From the NCBI GenBank assembly GCA_964036665.1, contig OZ038533.1, forward strand, positions 19,712,575 to 19,776,574: DNA of 64,000 nt, in the 5' to 3' direction. Made by a program: the position numbers and the translations under genes. This stretch comes from Gordius sp. MW1. Taxonomy: Eukaryota > Nematomorpha > Gordioida > Gordea > Gordiidae. Positions within the stretch are counted from its first letter, which is position 1; each line of letters starts with the position of its first letter. The notes under the pieces were generated by a model. The model made no database searches. It saw only the letters and a program-made list of their open reading frames with translations, and had not been told where the DNA came from. Positions 33,787-44,480 of this stretch are shown here, piece after piece.

Positions 33787-34456
33787 TAATTACGTGTAGC
33801 AATGAATTATTATAATTAATATAATGGAATTATGGATTATTCACGATATGGGGGCTATGAGAATATATTGTGATAATGATTGCGATCTGTAATGTTGAAA
33901 TATGATGTTGATATAAAACACGTTATTCAAATAAGCGAGCGGAAAGAAAGTAATGAATGATACGGTAAAACAGCTGGTGATACAACGCGTGGCACAAGGA
34001 ATATAGAAGTTACATCATACCTTGTCAACTCGTATTTTATATCCTACAAGGGATTACTCAAATATCCCATTATTTGATATCCAACTTTGTAATAAGAGAT
34101 GGAAGAAAACAAATCCTATTATTTTATTATGACTATCTAAATGTTTTAATGCAAAAGCCATAAATTGTAGATGATTTTGTATCAAGTTACTTATAAAGCT
34201 TCCTTGTATAGAATATAATGATTATTTTAGGTAACGATTCTTTTAGGCAATCTCCTCTTGCTTCAGTATTATTATCAAAAGATTTATTTGATGAAGTTGT
34301 TATCCACATTTATATACAAAATTGTAAAATTTAGTTGTAAAAGAGGTTGCAAAAAATACATTAACCATTCAAATGTTCACATTAGTGTTGTAAAAAACCA
34401 AGGGTTTCTATTGGTCGCCTGCAAGCGTTGACGTTTATTTTCACCCAGCCTTATCA

Positions 34457-35367
34457 GTGTGTAGAAATAATACAATACCATTACCGGGGAAAAGGTTTTC
34501 CCCGGCCCTCTTAATTTCCTATCCCCCTTTCCCAATATTTCCCAATAACTTTCCTCAGATCTTCCAATTTATTTATGTTGATGATTCCCCTTCTCTTAGA
34601 CCTTTTTAGTATTTAAATCGTATATTCTAGGAATACGATATTGGCGCCGGAAAGGTGGAATCGAACCACTTCGCCGTTAAGCGACTACAGGTTTGAAGCC
34701 CATTCCCCTTCTCTTAGACCTTTTTAGTATTTAAATCGTATATTCTAGGAATACGATATTGGCGCCGGAAAGGTGGAATCGAACCACTTCGCCGTTAAGC
34801 GACTACAGGTTTGAAGCCCGCACATTTTTCTGTTTTTAAATAACATGATGAAATCTTTATATCATTGTTCAGGATGGGATTTAAGCTATGAGGAATAGGA
34901 ATGAGGGGAGATATTGAACGAGCTGCATAATAAAGGGACACCCTCCTCCCATTTAGGAAGAGGGGTAAAATTATTAAACTCCTTTTTACTACATAGAATT
35001 TTACCTAATATATTTTGTATCCGAGAATTAAATAATTTATTAAATCACACAAGAATTAAAATTATCAATCCGATCACACGCGTATATTGAAAATCACTCG
35101 CGCGTAAGAAAATAACAAATACGTATAAGCATAAGCGCGTCGGGGGGGGGGAATATACGCGTACTAGAAATTAAATGTACAGGAATAGAGTTCTATGTAC
35201 TACACATTAACTAGCATGTCCATGAAAGGCAGATGGTGTCGTAGACTACTACATTCTGAAGAACAAAAGAGAATAAGAGTACCTCGCGTATTATCATATA
35301 CGTGTTAGAAAGTTAGCGGCGTTGTATGGGGGGGGGGGTAAGTATCCTCGTATCGAGAGATACGATA
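34457..35367. other. ~0.9-kb insertion splitting the foldback left arm
   Basis: The foldback arm sequence stops at ..TTATCAGTG and resumes at CAGTGTTAGG (35368), so CAGTG(T) may be the target duplication. The insert includes the tRNA-Sec pair, a GGGGAAAAGG..CCCC hairpin near 34485 and G-runs (35144, 35329). No gene frame. Confidence 0.5.
34584..34819 (-). pseudogene. Tandem pair of selenocysteine-tRNA 3' halves
   Basis: On the minus strand, 34819-34761 and 34701-34643 both read GGGCTTCAAACCTGTAG (anticodon arm, anticodon TCA), then a TCGC..GCGA extra arm, then AGTGGTTCGATTCCACC (T arm) and CTTTCCGGCGCC (acceptor end). This matches the 3' part of metazoan tRNA-Sec, from just before the anticodon stem to the 3' end. 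The 5' third (acceptor 5' strand and D arm) is missing in both copies. The two lie in a 118-bp direct duplication (units from 34584 and 34702). Not functional as tRNA. Confidence 0.75.
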
Positions 35368-35762
35368 CAGTGTTAGGTGAATTTCCTTGGGGGAGCTTTG
35401 GCGTTTGGCGTTTTTGTAAAAAAGACCTAAAGCGTTCTGGGTGAATGTTTCGGGGTGACCTTTGGCGTTTAGGTTTGGGTGTATTAAACACCTAAAGGGT
35501 GTGGGTGGATAATATTATTAACCTTTTGGTTTGGTTTTGGTCGTTTGGGGTGGGGCATGCAAAGATATCAATTTTAGGTAATAAACTTTTAATTTAAGAA
35601 AATAAAAATAGTTATATCATGACGTCACTGAGTTTAAACTTTTCCCATTGTGACGTCATAATGAAAAGTATTGTAATTTATAATCTAATCTCTAGTAAAT
35701 TACAGTTAATTATTATGCTTTGCTTATGCTGCATTATAGAAGTAATGTTTTATTTATGAAAA

Positions 35763-36290
35763 AAGATGGCTAAAATTCGTTTAATGATTTCAAAAATTAT
35801 TTTTTAGACATGCCAAAAATTTTATAAAAATTTATAAAAGTGGGAAATTTCGCTTTGTAGAATCTTCTATAAAGATGGCTAAAATCTGTTTAATGATTTC
35901 AAAATTTATTTTTTAGACATGCCAAAAATTTTATAAAAATCTATAAAAGGTGGGAAATTTCGCTTTATAGAATATTCTATAAAGATGGCTAAAATCTGTT
36001 TAATGATTTTAAAATTTATTTTTTAGACATGCCAAAAATTTTATAAAAATTTATAAAAGGTGAGAAATTTCGCTTTATAGAATATTCTATAAAGATGGCT
36101 AAAATCTGTTTAATGATTTGAAAATTTATTTTTTAGATATGCCAAAAATTTTATAAAAATTTATAAAAGGTGGGAAATTTCGCTTTGTAGAATCTTCTAT
36201 ATAGATAGATGGCTAAAATCTGTTTAATGATTTAAAAATTTATTTTTTAGACATGCCAAAAATTTTATGAAAATTTATTTAAATATATAT
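35763..36290. repeat. ~117-bp tandem units in the left foldback arm
   Basis: About 4.5 copies of GATGGCTAAAATCTGTTTAA..TTTTAGACATGCCAAAAATT..GGTGGGAAATTTCGCTTT. Mirrored by about five copies at 37010-37515 in the right arm. Confidence 0.9.
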
Positions 36291-37009
36291 TTTTGAATTT
36301 TCTGCCTCAGCCAGGTGGTAACAATTTTTTTGAACATTTTAATATGGTTTAACTATATAATTTACACATTTGCTAAGCAGATTAATTGCGATTAATCACA
36401 AAATTTAATTTCAAATATATTTTGAATTCCTCGGCTCTTGTAAAAGATAAAGACTTATTAGTTATATAATGTCCCTTTTATTTAATATTTGTAGTAGTGT
36501 TGTAAAAACAGCTGGCTGGTTTTTCCCAGCGTATTGCTAAGCTTAGTTGTAAAGTTGTAAACAAGCTAATTAATATTCCTTAATCTCAGCATTTTACCCC
36601 TCTTTATGACAGAGCTTATGCGTCCGAGCACATATGGTAGCTATATATTTTTTATGATCCTTATAAGCATTGTAAACGCGAGGTCTAAGTCAACAGAATA
36701 GCATGATATGCTTTTTGGAAATGCCTTATTTATTTTCTTAACACTTGAGAGGTTGGGTCACCCTGCCCCCCTCTCCCCCGCATTAGAAAGAGGGTAAAAA
36801 AATAGGGGGGGGGGGAGGCAAAACACCCCACCTGCCCGCCGTTCCTCCCCGAATTTAAAATATATTTGAAATTAAATTTTGTGATTAATCGCAATTAATC
36901 TGCTTAGCAAATGTGTAAATTATAAAGTTAAACCATATTAAAATGTTCAAAAAAATTGTTACCACCTGGCTGAGGCAGAAAATTCAAAAATATATATTTA
37001 AATAAATTT

Positions 37010-37515
37010 TCATAAAATTTTTGGCATGTCTAAAAAATAAATTTTGAAATCATTAAACAGATTTTAGCCATCTATATAGAAGATTCTACAAAGCGAAATT
37101 TCCCACCTTTTATAAATTTTTATAAAATTTTCGGCATGTCTAAAAAATAAATTTTGAAATCATTAAACAGATTTTAGCCATCTTTATTGAATATTCTATA
37201 AAGCGAAATTTCCCACCTTTTATAAATTTTTATAAAATTTTTGGCATGTCTAAAAAATAAATTTTGAAATCATTAAACAGATTTTCATCTTTATAGAATA
37301 TTCTATAAAGCGAAATTTCCCACCTTTTATAGATTTTTATAAAATTTTTGGCATGTCTAAAAAATAAATTTTGAAATCATTAAACAGATTTTAGCCATCT
37401 TTATAGAAGATTCTACAAAGCGAAATTTCCCACCTTTTAAATTTTTATAAAATTTTTGGCATGTCTAAAAAATAATTTTGTGAAATCATTAAACGGATTT
37501 TAGCCATCTTTTTTC
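37010..37515. repeat. ~117-bp tandem units in the right foldback arm
   Basis: Reverse complement of the left-arm array (AAAGCGAAATTTCCCACC..TTTTGGCATGTCTAAAA). Unit numbers and small indels differ between the arms. Confidence 0.9.
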
Positions 37516-37937
37516 GTAAATAAAACATTACTTCTATAATGCAGCATAAGCAAAGCATAATAATTAACTGTAATTTACTAGAGATTAGATAAATTATAAT
37601 ACTTTTCATTATGACGTCACAATGGGAAAAGTTTTAACTCAGTGACGTCATGATATAACTATTTTTATTTTCTTAAATTAAAAGTTTATTACCTAAAATT
37701 GATATATTTGCATGCCCCACCCCAAACGACCAAAACCAAACCAAAAGGTTAATAATATTATCCACCCGCACCCTTTAGGTGTTTAATACACCCAAACCTA
37801 AACGCCAAAGGTCACCCCGAAACATTCACCCAGAACGCTTTAGGTCTTTTTTACAAAAACGCCAAACGCCAAAGCTCTCCCAAGAAAATTCACCTAACAC
37901 TGATAAGGCTGGGTAAAAATAAACGTCAACAACTAAG

Positions 37938-39054
37938 TGTAATGTTATATAACTTATGTTTATATTCGTTATTTATAATATTTTTTAGTTATATATACCT
38001 TGGGGATATGATTATTATTGTATCATATGTTTTGGAATTAGAATAAAGATTTCTTATTACTAAAGTGGCCCGGTTGAAGGAAATTATTGGCTAGTGTTAA
38101 TTGATGCTTTATCTAAATGGGTGGAGGTAGCAGTTATATCTTCTATAACTGGCTCGCAAATTGTGAGACAACTACGTAGTTGGTTTTGCAGATTTGGGAT
38201 ACCATCGAAAATAGTATCCGATAATGGACCCCAATTTGTTGGCGGTGAATTTAGAAATTTTTGTTTGGCAAACAACATAAAACACATAACATCAACTCCC
38301 TATCACCCGAAAACGAATGGATTAGTAGAGAGGGTAATAAGAACGTTAAAGTCAAGGTATTGGGCTGGAAGAAAGGGTGGGAGTGATAAGGAACTTTGTC
38401 TTTTGCAAATCCTTATGGCTTATAGGAACACTCCACAGGCGACGACAGGTAAAGCACCTTCGGAACTTTTATTTGGAAAAAGGTTAAGGACAGCATTTGA
38501 TTTAATTCGTGCGGACCCAAAAGACAAAATGAATCGAAACTTGTCAAAACAAAAATTTTACCATGATAGGAAGTCGGTAGTTAGGCGATTCGGGGAAGGA
38601 GATTTAGTGTGGATTAAAAACGAAAACTCCAGGTTGGTATAAAGGAGTGATTATGGAACGAAATGGCGAACACTCCTATAGCGTTCGTACTAACAAAGGA
38701 ATTCGAAGAAAACACGGAGATCAGTTAAGAATGCGATACATGTCAACAATTATACCAACGTCCGATTTTACGATCGAACAAAATATGGAACCGGAAAGGC
38801 AAATGATGGAAGAGGTTCCGTTAAGAAGGCAAACAATGGAAGAGGTTCAGTTAAGGCGTTCGACCAGAAAGCGGAATCCTCCGTTACGTTATCATGAAGA
38901 GTTTTAGCTTTTTAAAGTGGGAAGAAATGTAATGTTATATAACTTATGTTTATATTCGTTATTTATAATATTTTTTAGTTATATATACCTTGGGGATATG
39001 ATTATTATTGTATCATATGTTTTGGAATTAGAATAAAGATTTCTTATTACTAAA
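37938..39054 (+). mobile_element. Internally deleted mini-LTR element, very young
   Basis: 127-bp LTRs at 37938-38064 and 38928-39054 are identical by eye (TGTAATGTTATATAACTTAT..TATTACTAAA). A 5-bp target duplication CTAAG flanks them (37933-37937, 39055-39059). A purine tract AAAGTGGGAAGAAA precedes the 3' LTR. The interior is only 863 bp and begins mid-integrase; gag, protease, RT and RNase H are gone. Identical LTRs imply a recent insertion. Confidence 0.9.
38065..38907 (+). pseudogene. Gypsy-type integrase fragment in the mini-LTR element
   Basis: The frame opens directly at the 5' LTR with GPVEGNYWLVLIDALSKW, so the first catalytic Asp (normally a few residues before GP) falls in the deletion. 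The second Asp (IVSDNGPQFVGG) and the Glu (TNGLVERVIRTLK) remain. LLFGKRLRTAFDLI, FYHDRKS and GEGDLVWIKN follow. The frame stops at 38640-38642 and continues in another frame (38647-38907) through RRKHGDQLRMRY to the C-terminal RRSTRKRNPPLRYHEEF. One frameshift near 38640. No intact enzyme is possible. Confidence 0.85.
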
Positions 39055-39105
39055 CTAAGCTTAGCAATACGCTGGGAAAAACCAGCCAGCCGTTTTTACA
39101 ACACT

Positions 39106-39775
39106 AGTTCACATATTTATCTCATCTAAGAATGTTTCAATCAATAGTTGTTATTCACCCAATTTGTATCTTATTGTTTAAAAATAATAAAGTGCAGCTG
39201 ACATTTGTTTATTGTGCCTTAGGATTTACATCATTTTTCTTCCAAAGAAGTTGCTGAGACATATAATTTAATTTTTTTTTATAGATTTAATAAATTTAAC
39301 CATAAAATTTAACTGTGGAGATATGAAAATAAAAAATCTTTACTTAGCAAATTAACATTTCAATTTGTTACACTAGATTATCACAAGCTAAGCTTTTAAT
39401 TTCTAAGAACATGTTTGTGAAATAGCTAATAAATTATTTATGGTACCTAATGATTTCAAACATAAATCAACTTTTATATTAAAAAACAAAATATTTCCTT
39501 ATTGAAAGTTACAATAAAAATTTTATTTATTAATTTAATTATTATATATATATATATATATGTGACATAAATATAATAATCATTTTTTTATTAAATCATA
39601 ATTAAGAACAAGTGGTAAAGTTTTCCTCACCATCTCCTTTTCGAGCAAATTTGTTTGTATATTTAATATAAAATAACTTAATCTTAATAAGTGTATATAC
39701 TTTCTTTTATTTTGATCGATAGAAGTTTATTTCCAAATAATTATGTATGTTATATGCTAAAATATATTAAATTAA
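39106..39775. other. No gene; (TA)n microsatellite at ~39543-39562
   Basis: AT-rich sequence, no frame or repeat beyond the dinucleotide run. Confidence 0.5.
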
Positions 39776-39779
39776 TAAG

Positions 39780-40345
39780 CTGGCATCGAGCCATGGATTG
39801 AGATTGTATTAGATTTTACAATTTCCTTAGTGATTTTCTGCTTGATGTAGAATAATTCTTTGGAATCGTGTGTGATAAAGGTTATAAATTTTGATGTTTG
39901 CTTAAGGAATTGGCTGCCCTCGGGACCTAAATTACCGAGGTCGTGGCTACTACTGGTACAAAAATAATATTGCTGAGGTATTTGTATTTTTCCACTTTCT
40001 TTCTCTCAGTAGAAGAGATGAGGTCGAGAGAGGCGTTATATTTGGCAAATATATCCACTGTAGTGAAGTCCCAGCAGGCGTTTAGGCACGAGCCCACGGG
40101 ATAATTGTTACACCGTCGGGTCTTTTACCGTCAGTGGGACTTAGGCCAATGTCCACCATTTAATTGGGAAAGCCGGTTTTCTTCAAAAATTGTCCGATTA
40201 TTTTATTAATTGTGGCATGGCGGGGATGCCGCCCCTTGCTGTATTGGCAGTGGAGAGGATGATGGCCGTTTGCTAGAATGGGTTGGGAATGGGGACACAA
40301 TGTCGCAGCCGAGGCGTAGGCCAGCTATTGCGCATAATTGAAAAG
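39780..40345 (-). pseudogene. CCHC / RPDG retroelement fragment, copy C
   Basis: The minus strand carries pieces of the same protein as copies A and B: LRLGCDIVSP, KRPDGVTIIPWA, WDFTTVDIFAKYN and KYKYLSNIIFVPVVATT. They lie in several frames with stops. The 3' portion (39780-39990) closely matches 51330-51530. Older than copies A and B. Confidence 0.6.
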
Positions 40346-40539
40346 AATTTTATGAGGAGGATTGCTTGATATTAAATATTGATGAGCTACCTAAATAAAT
40401 AGCAAAATAAAATTATTTTGTAATACTTTTTATTCTCTTACGACCATAACCCCCTTTGAATTGTGGTGGTATCTTGATATTTTGCAGTTTATTATTCATA
40501 TATAAATTATTTATAAGCACATACCTTTAGAAATGGAGT

Positions 40540-41050
40540 CAATAAATCACAAAAGCAAGATTCTGTACTCCCATGTAAAAACACTTGCCATCACTCTTTA
40601 GTGATCTCTCTCAATATCCAATGAATTTATACAAAGAATATAATTGAGAGATTCATTCAATGATAAATACTTCTTGATTACAGTTTTGAGAATTCTATTG
40701 TGAAATTCTTGATTGTTGGTAAAATTTAAAAAGTTTATGGTTGACCTCCTACATCAAACTTGTATAGAACAAGTAAATGAGAACTATTGTTTGATGTTAT
40801 AGTAAATGAAACAATTCTTTGAGCTGAGCATTGCCTCAACCATGATTCAAAGATAACGTTTGATATTATGTGGATTGTAAAAATTCAAAAATAGCAGATT
40901 TAAAAAATGAAGTGCAAGGCGTGTTATTATTTGTAAACAATAACATACAAATTAACGAACGTGATGAATGCGGGGAATGTTTAAGAAATGCGTTTTTACG
41001 ATTTGTTATTTATCACTTTAAATCGAGAATACATAGCCTTGGCCTTGAAA
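40540..41050. repeat. Inverted partner of 28978-29540
   Basis: Reverse-complement match including CTTTGAGCTGAGCATTGCC and AAATGCGTTTTTACGATTTG. No FLYWCH exon follows it here, so it is a solo fragment. Confidence 0.7.
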
Positions 41051-41529
41051 CTTAGACTTTTGAAAAGAAACCGAATGCGTCAACTCGCCTTTATGGTTAA
41101 ACAAAATGTCCAATAAACGCTTTCATTAAAGACCCAATTTTTCTTCAGACATATTTTTTAAATGGTTACATCTATTGCAATCTCAAATAATATCCGGGGA
41201 GATCTTCGATAATATACAGGTTATCTACAGGTAGTCAATAGTTACCTCACGTTAGTATGACTATTGGTTGTCACTATGTGATTGTTATTTATTAGTTTGT
41301 TTTCCAAAACAATGACTAACACGCCATCTACATAATCATTAAAAAGATTCAAAACAAACTTCCAATTTTTCATGTATATAGTCATTTAACAACTTGAGGA
41401 ACAATTGCAACATCTATCAGGGCTAGCAGTTGATTGGACATTTTTGCTTTTAATACACATATTGTTTCAAGTATTCTACTATACTCCCAAATTAAATTAT
41501 ATGTCGTACTTGATTATAATTTTAAGAAA

Positions 41530-41695
41530 TGGATTATGGAATGTATATAAATAAAGTCCATTTTAAAAAATCTAAAAAAGATCAAAATATAGGGTGAGGG
41601 AGGAGGCATTTCGGCTCATAGTAAAGTTTTTTTTTAGAAATTGGGATGACTATAATTTGAACATTTGGGTTAAGAGGTTGTGGTGTTTTTTTTAA
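41530..41695. repeat. Same-orientation copy of 15865-15990
   Basis: AAGTCCATTTTAAAAAATCT, AGGGTGAGGGAGGAGGCATT and TCGGCTCATAGTAAA. The matching inverted half is at 43165-43325, so the retroelement fragment between them appears bracketed by one repeat family. Confidence 0.6.
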
Positions 41696-41795
41696 AGATG
41701 AAGTTAGTTTATTGATATATATCTAAATATAATTTTAAATTATACATTTATATAATAATTATATTTAAAAAAAACATCATATGAGTAATATGTCT

Positions 41796-42850
41796 TCATC
41801 TTAGAAGAGGCCAGGAATCCAAAAAAGATTTGAAATTAAATTTTGCAATTAGGATAGCTATTGATTGCTTTAATAAAAATGCGGGGGAATGTTTGGAGGG
41901 AGGTGATCGCCTGCCTATTTCTTTGAATAAAGCCAACGCCATTTTTCCATAGGATCCTGAACAGGAGGAAACTATTGGGATAAAAATACTAGAGTCCAAA
42001 AGGGCCTTGTATTTTTGGAGCTTGCGTTCTTCAGCGAGGGGCATGGGGTCATAATTCAGATTAGAGGGGGCGAATAGGTCTATGCATGTAAAATCCCACT
42101 TTAAAAAGAGACCATTTTCCCATGGGACTAACGAGGAACCGTCAGGACGCACTCGACCTTCAAGGGCAGGATCTGAAGGTTCAAGTATGGAGGGAATATG
42201 TGCCTTTCTAAGAGCTGACTGGATAATAGAATTGATTTTAGAGTGTCGCAAGTTTCTAAATTTATTTAGTCTGCAGTGTACAGTGTAACGGGTGGCGTGC
42301 TTCTTCATCCACTGGCTGGTTGCAATTTTTACAGGCATATGCCTTGGTGTATTTTATTCCAAGGCGTAGTGCTATATTGTAGGATAGCTCGCAATCCTCT
42401 AACATCATATTGGAGAACTTACTAGGATACGCCTCTAGCCATTCATGTCCAGATTTATCAAACACCAAAGATCTAAGGTTGTAATGATGTTTGGTATCGC
42501 AGCTCGAAGGAGATAAGCAACGGAGCGCGAAACCAAACAGCATCCCAATCCTTTTGATTTGGTGTTTGTGGTGGTGAGCTTTCTGGTAGAACATTTAAAT
42601 TCCAAAGGGATAGGGCCTGTATAAATGTTTCATCGAGGGAGTATGAGATTAGTTTGGCGACGATGGATTTTGAGGATAAGTGGGAGGATATAAATTAGGC
42701 CAAGGATAAGGAGCTTGGTGAACGAATTCCCAGACCCCCAGATTTTGTTGGTAATGTGGCTTGTAGCCAGGTGTTAGTATCGAATGATAAGTTCAGGGTG
42801 GATTCGATGAGAGATTTTAGGTGGGTTTCGATGTAAATGTGTATGCAAAA
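41796..42850 (-). pseudogene. CCHC / RPDG retroelement, copy B (best preserved)
   Basis: 42262-42594 encodes GHEWLEAYPSKFSN, LSYNIALRLGIKYT and CKNCNQPVDEEARHPLHC (Cys-x2-Cys..His-x3-Cys). 41796-42338 continues in the next frame with R-H-S-K-I-N-S-I-I, EGRVRPDGSSLVPW, FLKWDFTCIDLFAPSN and ALFKEIGRR. These are the zinc knuckle, R-H, R-P-D and W-D blocks of an R2/CRE-like C-terminal endonuclease (inference). A single overlap/frameshift near 42300 separates the frames. Upstream (42600-42850, minus) the same protein seems to continue in broken frames. Reverse transcriptase was not found. Confidence 0.6.
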
Positions 42851-43039
42851 ATGCGCTTTTGGATCGGAAGAATATTTTGGCTATATTAAAGTAGTTTTTC
42901 AATATGTAAAATGCGTGATGGGCGGGCATAAGCTTAAAAATTTCATTTTTTTTTTACATTTGAAATTTTTAAAATTATCGTTGAGATAACTTCTTAAGCA
43001 TTCAGGACCGCCTATTGGAGAACCTAGTAAAGACAACAT

Positions 43040-43160
43040 TTTATTCTATTTGCTATAGATTTTCGTTTACATAATCCAAGATTATAGCTTCATATATTTA
43101 TTCTATTTGCTATAGCTTTTCGTTTACATAATCCAAGATTATAGCTTCATATATTCTTTG
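43040..43160. repeat. 58-bp tandem duplication
   Basis: ATTCTATTTGCTATAG.TTTTCGTTTACATAATCC..AGCTTCATATATT occurs twice with two or three differences. Confidence 0.9.
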
Positions 43161-43164
43161 GCTT

Positions 43165-43325
43165 GAGCTAACGCAAAACCGGTGTAAGTGCAGGAATACG
43201 TGAAAATCGACTTAGAGGAAGTGACCATCAAGTGTGACAGATAGCTATAGAAAAAAAGATAAAATCTCATTTCAATGTATATGCTTTAAGACAATTGCAA
43301 AACCAGGTCTGTATTTATACATAAG
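43165..43325. repeat. Inverted copy of 16010-16160
   Basis: GCAAAACCGGTGTAAGTGCAGG, GACAGATAGCTATAGAAAAA and ATGCTTTAAGACAATTGC match the reverse complement of 16010-16160. Confidence 0.75.
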
Positions 43326-43498
43326 TCATGACCTTGTAATGATGTAATGCTATTTATTTTTATTACGTTTTTCAAACACACAATATACAATACGTCTCCC
43401 CTGGTATTCTCCTTGCCCCCCCCCCCTCTAGGGCAATTCCTTCTTATATGGCCCATCTTGTTGCATAAATAAAATTTTGGTCCGTTTTTTATATTCAA
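43286..43498 (-). pseudogene. Zinc-knuckle (gag-like) fragment
   Basis: The minus strand encodes KFYLCNKMGHIRRNCPR, a retroelement nucleocapsid knuckle (C-x2-C-x4-H-x4-C) in which the first Cys is Phe. It is followed by a poly-Gly run from a C-tract. The frame overlaps the repeat at 43165-43325. Probably a remnant of the retroelement around copy B. Confidence 0.45.
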
Positions 43499-43536
43499 TG
43501 GCTCCTATCATTTAATTATTCTTTTTAATTAATCAA

Positions 43537-44167
43537 GTGGAATTTCCATTTCCACCATTTAGAAAATATTTCAAGCTTATTGATACAGATGATAAAGTCA
43601 GATTAAAGGCGAAATGCCTATTGTGCATTAATAACAAAATGATTTCTTTCTCTAAAATCAGCAGCTTTAATTTAAAAAAACACCTGAAAGTAAATCAATA
43701 TTTCCTTATTTTATAATAATTTTTTAAAATGGTTTTAATTATATTTGGGCAATTCATTACATACATTAGTTAAGCTTATAAATTTATATTTAGAAAGTAC
43801 ATGATAATCAATATTCAAAAATTGAAAATCATATCAATAGTTTTAGTTATAATAAGTCTTCCTCTTCTGAGAAAAAACAGTCAATATTAAATTTTGGTCA
43901 AAAAACATATGAACCTACAAAAACTGAAGGAGATAATGCGATCATTGATTATGTCATTGAGACACTGGTTCCTTTATCAACTGTAGATAATCCTAGCTTT
44001 GTCAAAATGATAAAAACGTTTTCCCCTTCAGCAAAGGTAATGTGCCGCCAAACACTAATAGCAAAGATAGGTTTGCGTTATAATAAAATGATGGATGATA
44101 TTATAGAAATGCTTTCTGGAGTATCTTATGTGTGTACCACAGCTGATTGCTGGAGTGGATTTAGAAG
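43537..44167 (+). CDS. BED-finger hAT transposase-like gene, 5' part (two exons)
   Basis: Exon 1 (to 43689) encodes VEFPFPPFRKYFKLIDTDD, CLLCINNK and SSFNLKKHLK. A GT donor follows at 43690 and an AG acceptor at 43792-43793, phase 0. Exon 2 (43794-44167) opens KVHDNQYSK, so splicing completes the BED finger C-x2-C..H-x4-H across the junction. It then reads SILNFGQK, FSPSAKVMCRQTLIAKIG and VCTTADCWSGF, the first catalytic-Asp block of hAT/ZBED transposases. A GT donor in phase 2 lies at 44168. Both exons are free of stops. No later exon was found; a GAGCGG-rich block follows. The start is not visible (acceptor AAG at 43535-43537 or an upstream exon). Could be a truncated hAT copy or part of a host ZBED-like gene. 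Confidence 0.55.
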
Positions 44168-44334
44168 GTAGTGCCTAGGTCTTAGGGGAGAGGCGTGGGT
44201 GTTTGTTAGAATCTCATTTAGAAAAATTATTACTTTTAAAAGCTAATATATTTTGATATATCATATAATATAAATAAAACGTTTTGATAAAAAAATATGA
44301 TTTTGTTTCGTGTACCTACTAAAAAATGAAAATC

Positions 44335-44480
44335 AAAAGAGCGGTTATGGAGAGTCGCTCCATTAGTTGGAGCGGGACCGCTCCTTTTAATATGTAGTAG
44401 CGGGAGCGGGAGTTCGCTCCTTTTGAAAAGGTAGGAGCGGGAGCGGGAATCGCTATTTTTAAAAAGGAGCGTACAAGACT
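44335..44480. mobile_element. GGAGCGGGAGCGG-repeat terminus of a hAT-like element
   Basis: GAGCGG, CGCTCC and GGAGCGGGAGCGG motifs are clustered in both orientations. Such clusters form subterminal repeats of hAT elements. It could be the end of the element carrying the BED exons just upstream. Confidence 0.4.

Larger units (their letters stand above)
29706..34048 (-). mobile_element. CsRn1-clade Gypsy LTR retrotransposon, decayed
   Basis: LTRs (~280-288 bp) lie at 29706-29985 and 33761-34048; on the minus strand they start TGTAGGATAT and end TCTCCA. They differ at several sites and by a short indel. Between them, in order on the minus strand: tRNA-Trp-type primer site, gag, zinc motif, protease, RT, RNase H, integrase. 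All frames are broken. Flanks GGGTT and AGGGA may be remnants of a 4-5-bp target duplication. The CHCC-type gag zinc motif and tRNA-Trp priming are features of the CsRn1 clade. Confidence 0.85.
34384..39105. mobile_element. 4.7-kb foldback element with nested insertions
   Basis: The termini AGTGTTGTAAAAA (34384) and TTTTTACAACACT (39105) are inverted. Near-matching TTCACATT (34376-34383) and TTCACATA (39108-39115) flank them. The main arms are 35368-36430 and 36848-37904, inverted copies of >1 kb containing tandem units. The left terminal segment (34384-34459) is split from its arm by a ~0.9-kb insertion; the right one is split by the mini-LTR element at 37938-39054. The spacer repeats the terminal sequence at 36494-36545. 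The ends relate it to the MITEs at 59261, 61079 and 63610. No transposase. Confidence 0.7.

Noticed and set aside
35763..37515. CRISPR-like repeats
   Set aside because: Units are contiguous ~117-bp tandem repeats without unique spacers, in a eukaryotic foldback element.
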